NCBI RefSeq assembly: GCF_902499335.1
Contig: NZ_CABVQK010000009.1
Coordinates: 124,001 to 188,000, forward strand
Reading direction: 5' to 3'
Length of the DNA: 64,000 nucleotides
DNA from: Burkholderia lata
GTDB lineage: Bacteria > Pseudomonadota > Gammaproteobacteria > Burkholderiales > Burkholderiaceae
This document shows, one piece after another, positions 53,001 through 61,559 of the stretch. The position numbers were made by a program, and so were the translations under genes. The first letter of the stretch is position 1. Each line of letters begins with the position of its first letter. A model generated the notes under the pieces. That model did not search any database. It saw only the letters and a program-made list of their open reading frames with translations, and had not been told where the DNA came from.

Positions 53001-53783
53001 ATGGCGGAAACGCTGAATCTGACGAAGGAGGCGCTGGTCGCGCTGGCGGAGCGGCGTCTGGACAACGAGGTGGGCGACAGCGGCTGGTCCGCGCGGCAGA
53101 AGCTCGCGCTCACGTGCCGGATCCTGTTCGACGCCGGTCACGATTCGGGCCTGGCCGGGCAGATCACCTGCCGCGCGGGCGACGCCGGCACGTACTACAC
53201 GCAGCGGCTCGGGCTCGGCTTCGACGAGATCTCGGCCGCGAACCTGCTGCGCGTCAACGAGGATCTCGACGTCGTCGACGGCGAAGGTATCCCGAATCCG
53301 GCCAACCGGTTCCATACATGGATCTACCGCGAGCGCCCGGACGTGAACTGCATCATCCATACGCATCCGGCGCATGTCGCGGCGCTGTCGATGCTCGAGC
53401 AGCCGCTCGTCGTGTCGCACATGGACACCTGCCCGCTGTACGACGATTGCGCATTCCTGAAGGACTGGCCCGGCGTGCCGGTCGGCAACGAGGAAGGCGA
53501 GATCATCTCGAAGGCGCTCGGCAGCAAGCGCGCGATTCTGCTCTCGCATCACGGCCAGCTCGTGGTCGGCAAGACGATCGAGGAAGCGTGCATCCTCGCG
53601 CTGCTGATCGAGCGGGCCGCGAAGCTGCAGCTGCTCGCGATGTCGGCCGGCGAGATCAAGCCGGTGCCGCCGGCGCTGGCGCGCGAAGCGCACGACTGGA
53701 TTTCGAAGCCGAAGCGCGATGCGGTGACGTTCGACTACTACGCGCGCCGTGCATTGCGCACGCACCAGGACTGCGTCGCATGA
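53001..53783 (+). CDS. Class II aldolase/adducin-family protein
   Basis: A 260-residue class II aldolase-fold protein. The zinc ligands are in CIIHTHPAHVAALS near residue 117 and ILLSHHGQLVVG near 180; YYTQRLGLGFDEIS near residue 60 is the substrate-side loop. The family includes sugar-phosphate aldolases, decarboxylases and hydratases. An optimal AGGAGGTGA precedes the ATG. It is divergent from the XRE-cupin regulator and is followed after 50 bases by a DapA-family lyase gene, which suggests joint degradation of an oxo or hydroxy acid. Confidence 0.87.
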   Translation: MAETLNLTKEALVALAERRLDNEVGDSGWSARQKLALTCRILFDAGHDSGLAGQITCRAGDAGTYYTQRLGLGFDEISAANLLRVNEDLDVVDGEGIPNPANRFHTWIYRERPDVNCIIHTHPAHVAALSMLEQPLVVSHMDTCPLYDDCAFLKDWPGVPVGNEEGEIISKALGSKRAILLSHHGQLVVGKTIEEACILALLIERAAKLQLLAMSAGEIKPVPPALAREAHDWISKPKRDAVTFDYYARRALRTHQDCVA

Positions 53784-53833
53784 GCGGGCGATTCGTCGCT
53801 GCCGTGTCCGACCATCACTGAGGAATACCTATC

Positions 53834-54730
53834 GTGTCCATCTTGCTGAAAGGCATCATTGCCTACCCGGTTACGCCGTTCACCGTTGACGGCGACATCG
53901 ACCTGAAAACGCTCGACGCGCTAATCGAGCGCCTGATCGCCGACGGCGTGCACGCAATCGCGCCGCTGGGCAGTACCGGCGAAAGCGCCTACCTGTCCGA
54001 CGCCGAATGGGAGGCGGTTGCCACCGCGTCGATTCGCGCGGTGCGCCGGCGCGTGCCGACCGTCGTCGGCATTTCCGATCTCACCACGGCGGGCGCGGTG
54101 CGCCGCGCGCGCTTCGCCGAACAGGCCGGCGCCGATGCGGTGATGGTGCTGCCGGTGTCGTACTGGAAGCTCGGCAACGACGAGATCGTCGCGCACTATC
54201 GCGCGATCGGCGACGCCATCGGCATCCCGATCATGCTGTACAACAACCCGGCGACGAGCGGCGTCGACATGTCGCCCGACCTGATCGCGACGATCTGCCG
54301 GACCGTCGACAACGTGACGATGGTGAAGGAGAGCACCGGCGACATCGGGCGGATGCACCGGCTCGCGCAGTTGAGCGACGGCGCGATCCCGTTCTACAAC
54401 GGCAGCAATCCGATGGCGCTCGCCGCGCTTGCAGCGGGCGCGGCCGGATGGTGCACGGCCGCGCCGAACCTGAATGCGGCGTTGCCGCTGGCGCTGTTCG
54501 ACGCGATGCGCGTGGGCGACCTGGCGCGCGCGCGGACGGTCTTTCATGCGCAGCTGCCGCTGCTGCAGTTCATCGTCAACGGCGGGTTGCCGGTGACCGT
54601 GAAGGCCGGGTTGCGCATGCGCGGCTTCGATGCCGGCGAACCGAGGAAGCCGCTGATGCCGCTCGGCGACGCGCGCACGCGCGAACTCGAACGCCTGCTC
54701 GCGGCACTGCCGGACGGTGTGACGACATGA
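53834..54730 (+). CDS. DapA/NanA-family lyase
   Basis: A 298-residue class I aldolase-fold lyase. Lys165 in VTMVKESTGD is the Schiff-base residue and Tyr136 in MLYNNPATSG is the catalytic tyrosine; GSTGESAYL near residue 46 is the carboxylate loop. With no lysine genes nearby, a catabolic 2-oxo-acid lyase or dehydratase is more likely than DapA. The start is GTG 53834 after AGGAA. Its stop overlaps the next start in ATGA, so it is translationally coupled to the MOSC gene. Confidence 0.87.
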   Translation: MSILLKGIIAYPVTPFTVDGDIDLKTLDALIERLIADGVHAIAPLGSTGESAYLSDAEWEAVATASIRAVRRRVPTVVGISDLTTAGAVRRARFAEQAGADAVMVLPVSYWKLGNDEIVAHYRAIGDAIGIPIMLYNNPATSGVDMSPDLIATICRTVDNVTMVKESTGDIGRMHRLAQLSDGAIPFYNGSNPMALAALAAGAAGWCTAAPNLNAALPLALFDAMRVGDLARARTVFHAQLPLLQFIVNGGLPVTVKAGLRMRGFDAGEPRKPLMPLGDARTRELERLLAALPDGVTT

Positions 54731-55434
54731 GCGATGCGGCACGGCCGGCGATCTCGGCCGCCATCGGCGCGGTGCGGGTCGGCAAGCGCCGGCCGCTGGC
54801 CGGCACGCCGCACACCAGCGCGATCGACAAGCAGGCGGTCGGCTCCCGTCTGTGGCTGGGCACGCTCGGCTTCGCCGGCGACGAGCAGGCCGATGCGCGG
54901 CATCACGGCGGCCCCGACAAGGCAGTTCACCACTACGCGTACGATCACTATGCGTGGTGGTCGGCGCAGATCGGCGCGCGTGACGTGCTCGCGCAACCGG
55001 GCGCGTTCGGCGAGAACCTGTCGACACACGGCGTGACCGAGCACGACGTGTGTCTCGGCGACGCGTTCACGCTGGGCGGCGCCGTGCTCCAGGTGTCGCA
55101 GTCGCGGCAGCCGTGCTGGAAGCTGAACGCGCGTTTCGATCATCCGCGGATGGCCGCGCTCGTGCAGCAAAGCGGCCGGACCGGCTGGTACTACCGTGTG
55201 TTGCAGGAGGGCTGGGTGGCGCCGGGCGACGTGCTCGCGCTGCATCGGCGCGACTATCCGCAATGGCCGCTGTCTGGCGTGCTCGACGTGCTGTACCGGC
55301 GCACGCTCGACATGACCGCGCTCGATGCGCTGTGCGACGTGCCGATACTGCCGCCCGGCTGGCGCAAGATGCTCGAAAAGCGCCGGACGGAGCGGCAGGT
55401 CGAAGACTGGACGAAGCGGCTCGAAGGGCGTTGA
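54727..55434 (+). CDS. MOSC-domain protein (YiiM type)
   Basis: A 235-residue MOSC protein. The MOSC core has HHGGPDKAVHHYAYDHY near residue 60, GAFGENLSTHG near 97 and the conserved cysteine in SQSRQPCWKLNARF near 130, followed by the 3-alpha region typical of YiiM. YiiM-type enzymes use a molybdenum cofactor to reduce N-hydroxylated compounds. The four-base overlap with the lyase gene links it to the 53-55 kb operon, though its role there is unclear. Confidence 0.88.
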   Translation: MSDAARPAISAAIGAVRVGKRRPLAGTPHTSAIDKQAVGSRLWLGTLGFAGDEQADARHHGGPDKAVHHYAYDHYAWWSAQIGARDVLAQPGAFGENLSTHGVTEHDVCLGDAFTLGGAVLQVSQSRQPCWKLNARFDHPRMAALVQQSGRTGWYYRVLQEGWVAPGDVLALHRRDYPQWPLSGVLDVLYRRTLDMTALDALCDVPILPPGWRKMLEKRRTERQVEDWTKRLEGR

Positions 55435-55455
55435 CGGGCCGCGTGGCCGCGTGAC

Positions 55456-56220
55456 TCAGTGGCTCGGCAGTTCTCGCACGTCGGTGGTCGGCACCGAGCC
55501 GAACGCGTCGCTCAGCGCATAGCCGATCAGTTGTCGTGCGGCTGCCTCGGGCGTCGCGAGCACGCCGCTCGACTTCAGCTGGTCGAATTTCTCGCGCATC
55601 GGGAAATTGTCTTCGCTGGTCGAGCGGATCGTTGCCTGCATGCCCGTATCGACAACACCCGGTGCGACGCTGCAGATCCGCAGCGCGCGGTTCGCGTCGA
55701 GCGCGACCGCGCGCGCATGGTGATCGAGCGCGGCCTTGGTCGCGCAGTAGATGCTCCAGCCCGCGTAAGCGTTGCGTGCCGCGCCGCTCGACACGTGCAG
55801 GATCCGGCATTCGGTCGTGGCCGATGCCGCCTGTGCAAGCGCGGCCGACAGCATCAGCGGCGCCGCGACGTTTACGCCGACCGCGCGCGCGACGATCGCC
55901 GGATCCTGCGCGGCGAGCGGGCCGATCGGATCGACGATGCCTGCGTTGTTGAACAGCAGCACGATCGACGCGCCGTCGACGAAGCGGCGCAACGTGTCGC
56001 CCGCCAGCCAGGCCGCGACGGCCGGCGTGTCGGACAGGTCGAGTTCGATTTCGGCGAAACGGTCGCCGGCTTGCGACGCGAGCGTCGGATGACGGCTGCG
56101 CGACACGCCGAGCACGGCGACGCCTTCCAGCAGCAGTTGTTCGGCGAGCGACGCGCCGAGGCCGCGCGTGTGTCCGGTGACGATGGCGCGCACGTGCGGT
56201 GCGGAAGAGGATGCGGTCAT
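55456..56220 (-). CDS. SDR-family oxidoreductase
   Basis: A 254-residue short-chain dehydrogenase. The cofactor motif is TGHTRGLGASLAEQLL near residue 15, followed by the NNAG motif near 90 (LLFNNAGIVDP) and the YxxxK catalytic pair in GWSIYCATKAAL near residue 158, with the active Ser in HVSSGAARN. It probably prefers NADP, as the first loop carries VSRSRHP. The substrate is unknown. The gene is convergent with the MOSC gene and divergent from yceH. Confidence 0.9.
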   Translation of the reverse strand: MTASSSAPHVRAIVTGHTRGLGASLAEQLLLEGVAVLGVSRSRHPTLASQAGDRFAEIELDLSDTPAVAAWLAGDTLRRFVDGASIVLLFNNAGIVDPIGPLAAQDPAIVARAVGVNVAAPLMLSAALAQAASATTECRILHVSSGAARNAYAGWSIYCATKAALDHHARAVALDANRALRICSVAPGVVDTGMQATIRSTSEDNFPMREKFDQLKSSGVLATPEAAARQLIGYALSDAFGSVPTTDVRELPSH

Positions 56221-56576
56221 GGTGGTGAACGGGTCGAAGGGGTGAACGGATGAGCGGCGTCGACGAACGGTGCGCATGCGCGGCGGCATGGCGTGCGGGA
56301 CGGGCGATGCGTGGTCTGGCGTGCGAAGGCGGTCGTGCTGCGCTGCGGACGTCGGGGTGACGCATATCGTAGCGCCCGCATGCGCGTCGCGCAAACGCCG
56401 CCGTGCGGCATCGGCCGGCCAATACGTTGGACGAAAGCCTGCTGCGGCAAGTGCGCGCGCCGGCACGTCGCGCGGCGCCGGGCCACGCGACGCGAGCTAT
56501 CATATGGCTCGCCCGTGCGCGATGCCGGACGGGCCGCGACCGTTTCCCTTCACTGCTGCATGCTGCGACGCCACCC
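56221..56576. other. 356-bp divergent spacer, no gene seen
   Basis: It lies between the SDR gene and the YceH-like gene. It is GC-rich, with no ORF that has a ribosome-binding site and no clear inverted repeat. Confidence 0.5.
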
Positions 56577-57284
56577 ATGAACACCACGCCGGATACGCCC
56601 ACGCCACGCGCCCTTCGCGAACTCACGCCCCTCGAGGCCCGCATTCTCGGTGTGCTCGTCGAGAAACAGCACACGGTGCCGGACACCTATCCGCTGTCGC
56701 TGAATGCGCTGACCGCGGGCTGCAACCAGAAAACCGCGCGCTCGCCGGTGATGAACGTCAGCGAGGATGAAGTCACGACCGCGCTCGACGGGCTGAAGCA
56801 CCTGAGCATCGTGATGGAAGGCAGCAGCAGCCGCGTGCCGCGTTTCGAACACAACGTGAACCGCGTGCTCGGCATCCCGAGCCAGGCGATCGCGCTGCTG
56901 ACGATCCTGCTGCTGCGCGGCCCGCAGACGGCCGCCGAGCTGCGCCTGAACAGCGCACGCCTGCACGGCTTCGCGGATATCTCGTCGGTCGAGGCGTTCC
57001 TCGATGAACTGGCAGCGCGCACGCAGCCGCTCGTCGTCCGGCTGCCGCGTGCGCCGGGCGCGCGCGAGAACCGCTGGATGCACCTGATGTGCGGCGAAGT
57101 GAACCTGGCCGACTTCGCGAGCGCGGATGCCGGTGGCGCCGATTCTGTGCCGCCTTCGGAATTCGAAGCGCTGAAGGCCGAACAGAAGCGCCTCGCGGAT
57201 GAAGTGGCGCGGTTGAATGCGCTGGTTCTGCGGATGGCCGGCGAGCTGGGCATCGACGTCGACGCGCAAGGCGACGCGTCCTGA
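56577..57284 (+). CDS. YceH-family (DUF480) protein
   Basis: A 235-residue YceH protein with two winged-helix domains. LTPLEARILGVLVEKQHTVPDTYPLSLNALTAGCNQKTARSP at residues 16-58 (in parts) is the hallmark, then SQAIALLTILLLRGPQTAAELR begins the second. A coiled C-terminal helix (FEALKAEQKRLADEVARLNALV) ends the protein. The role of this widespread family is poorly known. The gene stands alone before a clear hairpin. Confidence 0.9.
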   Translation: MNTTPDTPTPRALRELTPLEARILGVLVEKQHTVPDTYPLSLNALTAGCNQKTARSPVMNVSEDEVTTALDGLKHLSIVMEGSSSRVPRFEHNVNRVLGIPSQAIALLTILLLRGPQTAAELRLNSARLHGFADISSVEAFLDELAARTQPLVVRLPRAPGARENRWMHLMCGEVNLADFASADAGGADSVPPSEFEALKAEQKRLADEVARLNALVLRMAGELGIDVDAQGDAS

Positions 57285-57345
57285 TGCAGATGGCGGCGGC
57301 GCCTGTCGATCGACCGGCTCCGTCGTTGCACAAGCCGGGCGGGGC

Positions 57346-57370
57346 GCGATGCGGGTACCCCCCGCATCGC
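57346..57370. terminator. Bidirectional hairpin terminator
   Basis: GCGATGCGGG (57346-57355) and CCCGCATCGC (57361-57370) pair perfectly around TACCC. It lies between the YceH-like gene and the convergent DUF3298-like gene, whose stop is four bases away. Confidence 0.75.
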
Positions 57371-57374
57371 CGCG

Positions 57375-58640
57375 TTACTTCAGCTTGACGCCCGGTACGA
57401 GATAGCGCGAACCGCCCGGTTTCAGGATCGGCGCCAGCGCCGCAAATGGCGCATCGAGTTGCGGCCCGAGGCAGGCGCCCATTGCGTGCCCGATACCTGA
57501 GACGCTGAACGACAGCTTGCCGGGCGCATCGAGTTCGAACGCCAGATACTGCGGGAACACATCGGCACACGCCATCGAATCGCGGTCGCCATCCGTCGGG
57601 TGAGCGCCGGATTCGGCTTTGTCACGCAGTCGCGTAATGAAACTTACGAGCACGGGGCTCGTTGCCGGGGCGCCGTCCGCGCCCGCCGTCGTCGCGTCGA
57701 TCACGCGATTCCAGTCGAGGTACGTACCACGCAGCAGGTCGAACGTGACCGGATCGTAGTGATTGTTCGGATGGGCGCCGCCGCAGTATGTACTGCCCGA
57801 TTCCACGATGCCGAGTGCCGCAGGCGACAGCCACGTGACCGTCACCTGTTCGTCGTCGAAGCCGCCGAGCGAACCGGCGGCCGGCCCGTCGTCGGAATAG
57901 CGGGTCGACGCGCATTCGAGCGCAGCGAGATTCATCTGCCAGTGCTGCTGCTCGAGCAGGCGGTTGACTCGGCTCATGACAGCAGGATCGGGATGGCGGC
58001 TCAGGCGCGGATACATGAGCTTCGTGCGCGGGTCGCGCCACATCCGGTACGCGACGGTGCCGTCTCCGATCTCGGGGCCGGCCGGCTGCGCGTGCCCGGT
58101 GAGCTTCAGCGTCGCATAAGGTGCCTGCCGCATGTCGATGGCCGCGCCGATTGCGATACCACTGCCGACGCCGCCGGCGATGCTGTTGGTGATCGCTTCG
58201 ACGGCGCCGGGCGCGACTGCGTCGGGATCGTATTCGGCGACGCGGCGCAACGCGAAGGCACGTGACTTGCCGGAGCGCGCATCGGTCCAGCGGCCGCGAT
58301 AGCCGGCCTTGTCCCGCGTGCCCTGCCAGGTGGCCGCGGCATGATCGAAATCGGCTTGCTCGCGGTATCCCAATGGACTACGGGCATCGTCCGGCAACTG
58401 CGTTCGCACGAGCGGCTCGACCAGTTGCGCGGGCGTGCCGTGCAGCGGAATATCGACGCCGTGCTGCGCATAGAAGTAGCGGCCCGAGATCGAGCCGTCC
58501 GCAGCCGGGCGATCGTCGAGTTCCATCACGACGGCGCCGGCGCCTTGCAGCGTTCCTTCGTAGACCGTGCGCGGTGCGGCATTCGCGAAGCCCGCGTGCA
58601 GCGCGACCAGCACCCACGCCATCCGGATCAGCGGGCGCAT
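57375..58640 (-). CDS. Secreted DUF3298/RsiV-like protein
   Basis: A 421-residue exported protein. Residues 1-21 are a signal peptide (HAGFANA-AP). The C-terminal half has the TYCGGAHPNNHYDPVTFDL motif near residue 305 that marks DUF3298/RsiV-type domains. The N-terminal half (residues 22-160) looks like a separate beta-rich domain. Its start codon overlaps the stop of the upstream gene by one base (TGATG), so the two are coupled. The function is unknown. Confidence 0.8.
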   Translation of the reverse strand: MRPLIRMAWVLVALHAGFANAAPRTVYEGTLQGAGAVVMELDDRPAADGSISGRYFYAQHGVDIPLHGTPAQLVEPLVRTQLPDDARSPLGYREQADFDHAAATWQGTRDKAGYRGRWTDARSGKSRAFALRRVAEYDPDAVAPGAVEAITNSIAGGVGSGIAIGAAIDMRQAPYATLKLTGHAQPAGPEIGDGTVAYRMWRDPRTKLMYPRLSRHPDPAVMSRVNRLLEQQHWQMNLAALECASTRYSDDGPAAGSLGGFDDEQVTVTWLSPAALGIVESGSTYCGGAHPNNHYDPVTFDLLRGTYLDWNRVIDATTAGADGAPATSPVLVSFITRLRDKAESGAHPTDGDRDSMACADVFPQYLAFELDAPGKLSFSVSGIGHAMGACLGPQLDAPFAALAPILKPGGSRYLVPGVKLK

Positions 58641-59062
58641 CACCAGCGGCACCCGGTTTGTTCGGAGGCGTCGACGTCCATTGCTCTGCCGAACGCGGTC
58701 TGCTTGCCGGTGCGCGCGCTGGTATAGGTCATCGAATAGATCATCGCGCCCTGCGACATCATCTCGTAGCGCCCGTTGATCCTGCCGTCGACCATTTCGA
58801 CCCAGGTCGTCGTGAACTGGTGCGGGCGGCCCTCGGCGAGCACTTCTTCGTCCACGTGCTCGACCACCAGCGGCAGGGCCGTTTTCGCCCTCGCATAGCG
58901 GACCATGCCGCCCGACCAGTCGACAGCGTCGTCGTAATAGGTGCGCATCTCGAAGCGTACGGGTTTGTCGCCGTCCGATTTGAAGCAGTACACCTCGGTG
59001 GAGACCTTGGCGAACGCGGGCAGCGCCGCGCAGAGCAGCAGGACGGAAAATGTTTTCTTCAT
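58640..59062 (-). CDS. Small exported protein of unknown function
   Basis: A 140-residue protein with a signal peptide (KKTFSVLLLCAALPAFA, cleaved after residue 18). The mature part is mixed beta, with two cysteines (CFKSD, TGCRW) that could form a disulfide in the periplasm. I do not recognise a family. It starts 30 bases after the end of the upstream gene and its stop overlaps the start of the DUF3298-like gene, so all three genes form an operon. Confidence 0.75.
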   Translation of the reverse strand: MKKTFSVLLLCAALPAFAKVSTEVYCFKSDGDKPVRFEMRTYYDDAVDWSGGMVRYARAKTALPLVVEHVDEEVLAEGRPHQFTTTWVEMVDGRINGRYEMMSQGAMIYSMTYTSARTGKQTAFGRAMDVDASEQTGCRW

Positions 59063-59091
59063 GATGGGCCGGTGAAGGATGAAGTGCGGCA

Positions 59092-59646
59092 TCAACCGAG
59101 CACGATTCGCGAAGCGCCCGCATCGACGAGCCGGAACAGCAGATCCTCGACGGCCGTCTCGGGCGCGGAACCCAGATCCGCATTGACGCGCCACCCCTGT
59201 TCCGTGCGAACCGGTTCCGACAGGTAGTGAACGATCCCGTGCAGGCCGTCTTCGGACGGTGCGTTTTCGTCGTCGACATCGAACCACGCGAAGAACCACG
59301 TCTTGAACGCATCGACCGCCGCGCTTTCGTCGAGACCGTCGGCCTCGATCGCGGCCCAGTCCCACGCGAACGGGCGAATCGACACGGCCGCTGTTTCGAG
59401 GTCGAATGCCAACGGCTCGAACTCCAGCTGCGTGGCGGAGTCGACCATCGCCGGCTGGCCGGCCGTTTCGCCTTCGGTCGTGATGATATCGGCCCGGCAC
59501 GGCAACGCGAGCGGCCCTTCGGTGGCGAGCGTGCCGTCGGCGCGCCGGTAGGCCGGTTCGACGATCACGGCCGGTTGCGCAGCCGCGTTCGCGAGCAGGT
59601 CGGCATACGGTTGGCGGATGGCGCGGAGCAGTTCGGAGACGGTCAT
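59092..59646 (-). CDS. Hypothetical protein, first gene of a three-gene operon
   Basis: A 184-residue acidic protein with no signal peptide or membrane segment. It has a helical start (MTVSELLRAIRQPYADLLANAA) and an acidic middle (FAWFDVDDENAPSEDG). I do not recognise a family. The frame stays open to 59880, but ATG 59646 gives a normal N-terminus and the extension is Cys/Arg-rich and unlike the rest. It precedes two exported proteins; its cytoplasmic location sets it apart. Confidence 0.72.
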   Translation of the reverse strand: MTVSELLRAIRQPYADLLANAAAQPAVIVEPAYRRADGTLATEGPLALPCRADIITTEGETAGQPAMVDSATQLEFEPLAFDLETAAVSIRPFAWDWAAIEADGLDESAAVDAFKTWFFAWFDVDDENAPSEDGLHGIVHYLSEPVRTEQGWRVNADLGSAPETAVEDLLFRLVDAGASRIVLG

Positions 59647-60048
59647 CGTGGCGTGTCGGTTGGGCAGGAAACGATCGGTCGCAGGCAAGTGGTGCACGGT
59701 GCGGCCGGCATCGCACGACGCGGCCTTCGGTACCGGACAGCCGTGATCGTACGGCACTTCCGCAAAACACGGGCAGTCGGCCGAATGGCCGGAGCGCACT
59801 GCATCTCGCCGCGTCGGTTTTAGACGTTTACCTTCAAACAATGGAAAACGTCCATCGAGCGCGTGCACGTTGTGCTTCAATTCATCCGGTTTGTACTCCT
59901 ACTAAAACTGCGGATTCAGAACAGCCCGGATTATTCATTCACAGGAGACAGTCGATGGCTCGGAAACGGTTTTGAAGCGGCACACGTGATGGTCTGCAAC
60001 ACCGCGAACTTCCTTCGATGAAAGCAGGTTTTCCCAGGGGCCCCAACC
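59647..60048. other. 402-bp divergent spacer with a long inverted repeat
   Basis: No gene is supported. GACGTTT (59823-59829) and AAACGTC (59846-59852) form a 7-bp inverted repeat with a 16-base spacer, about 200 bases before the lipase gene and 180 before the hypothetical gene. The DNA around 59820-59940 is AT-richer than its flanks and may hold the lipase promoter. Confidence 0.5.
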
Positions 60049-61365
60049 ATGTCCTCCAGACGTTTCATGATGGCCGCGGCGGCCGTGTCCGCCGCGCTGG
60101 CCATCGCCGCACCGCCGGCCAGCGCCGCCGCGCCGACCGTGTCCGACCCGTTCTACACGTACACCGGCACCGCGCCATTGGCATCGATTCCACCGGGCAC
60201 GGTGCTCAAGACGCGCAACGTCACCTATCACGTGGCCGGCATTCCCACTGCGCTCACCGCGCAGCAGTTGCTGTATCGCACCAATAACGCGCTGAACCAG
60301 CCGGTCGTCAACGTGACGTCGGTGATCCGGAGCCAGGTCAGCAACGGCCAGGCCATCTCGTACCAGTCGGCCTACGATTCGCTGAACCCGTACGACGAGC
60401 CGTCGCAGGTGATCGCCGGCGACCGCGACGTCACGAAGGTCATCAACATCGGCACGTTGCTGTACAGCGCGGAATCGATTCCGCTGTCGACGCTGCTGCT
60501 GCTGGGCTACAACGTCATCGTGCCCGATACGGAAGGCCAGACGGCCGACTTCGCCGCCGGCCCCGAATACGGGATGACGACGCTCGATTCGATTCGCGCC
60601 GCGCTCAATACGCCGTCCACGGGCCTGAATCCGTCGAGCAAGGTCGCGATGATCGGCTATTCCGGCGGCGCGATCGCGACCAACTGGGCCGCGCAGCTCG
60701 CACCGAGCTATGCACCAGAGATCAACAAGCAGCTCGTCGGCGCGGCGGAAGGCGGCGTGCTGGTCGATCCCGCGCACAACCTGCGTTACGTCGACGGCAG
60801 CATCGTCTGGGGCGGCGTGGCCGCGGCCGCGCTGGCCGGGCTGTCGCGCGGCTACGGTTTCGACCTGACGCCCTATCTCAGCGATACCGGCGTCGCCGTG
60901 TTCAAGGACATCCAGAGCCAGTCGCTCGCGTACATCCTGCCGAAGTACACGGGGCTGCACTGGGGCACGCTGTTCAAGCCGCAATACGCGAACGACATCA
61001 ACAGCATTCCCGTGTACGTGACGTATGCGAACAAGGTGAATGCGGGGCTGGCAGCCTCGCCGACGATCCCCATGTTCATCGGCCAGGGCACGGCGGGCGC
61101 GCTCGATGGCACGTTCAGCAGCCAGGTGGGCGACGGCGTGATGATGGCGTACGACGTGCGCGCACTGGCGCAGAAGTTCTGCGCCAGCGGCACGCCGGTT
61201 ACGTACAACGAATATCCGCTCGAACATGCGGGTGCGATCGTGCCGTGGGTGGCCGGCATGCTGCCGTGGCTCTACGACCGCTTCAACGGGAAAGCCGCGC
61301 CGAGCAATTGCTGGCTGACGTCGCTGCTGCCGAGCAATTCGCTGGCGCCCGAGACACTGCACTAG
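60049..61365 (+). CDS. Secretory lipase (LIP family)
   Basis: A 438-residue exported alpha/beta hydrolase. Residues 1-27 are a signal peptide ending PPASAAA. The nucleophile serine is in MIGYSGGAIATNW near residue 202, within the GxSxG motif. The C-terminal acid/His region includes EYPLEHAGAIVPWV, with His near 400. This resembles fungal/bacterial secretory lipases rather than Burkholderia LipA, and there is no lif foldase gene beside it. A strong terminator follows. Confidence 0.87.
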   Translation: MSSRRFMMAAAAVSAALAIAAPPASAAAPTVSDPFYTYTGTAPLASIPPGTVLKTRNVTYHVAGIPTALTAQQLLYRTNNALNQPVVNVTSVIRSQVSNGQAISYQSAYDSLNPYDEPSQVIAGDRDVTKVINIGTLLYSAESIPLSTLLLLGYNVIVPDTEGQTADFAAGPEYGMTTLDSIRAALNTPSTGLNPSSKVAMIGYSGGAIATNWAAQLAPSYAPEINKQLVGAAEGGVLVDPAHNLRYVDGSIVWGGVAAAALAGLSRGYGFDLTPYLSDTGVAVFKDIQSQSLAYILPKYTGLHWGTLFKPQYANDINSIPVYVTYANKVNAGLAASPTIPMFIGQGTAGALDGTFSSQVGDGVMMAYDVRALAQKFCASGTPVTYNEYPLEHAGAIVPWVAGMLPWLYDRFNGKAAPSNCWLTSLLPSNSLAPETLH

Positions 61366-61398
61366 CCGCAACGCCGCGCGTGATGCGGCGCATCGCAG

Positions 61399-61425
61399 GG
61401 CGACCCTTCGCGGGTCGCCTTTTTT
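61399..61425 (+). terminator. Rho-independent terminator after the lipase gene
   Basis: GGCGACCC (61399-61406) and GGGTCGCC (61412-61419) form a stem with a TTCGC loop, followed by a run of T from 61420. It ends the lipase transcript 34 bases past the stop codon. Confidence 0.92.
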
Positions 61426-61559
61426 CTTTTCTCCTTTTGATCTCCATCGCGCTGCGGCTATGCAGCCGCGCCCGCACCCCCGCCGCAACCCGCCGCGTTC
61501 CCGCCCGGGTGCCATAATCGAGCCTGCCCATCATTACAGACGTCCCCCGGAGAATCACC

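Noticed and set aside
59647..59880. N-terminal extension of the hypothetical gene at 59092-59646
   Set aside because: The extra 78 residues are Cys/Arg/His-rich and unlike the acidic body of the protein, and the extension would consume most of the divergent promoter region.
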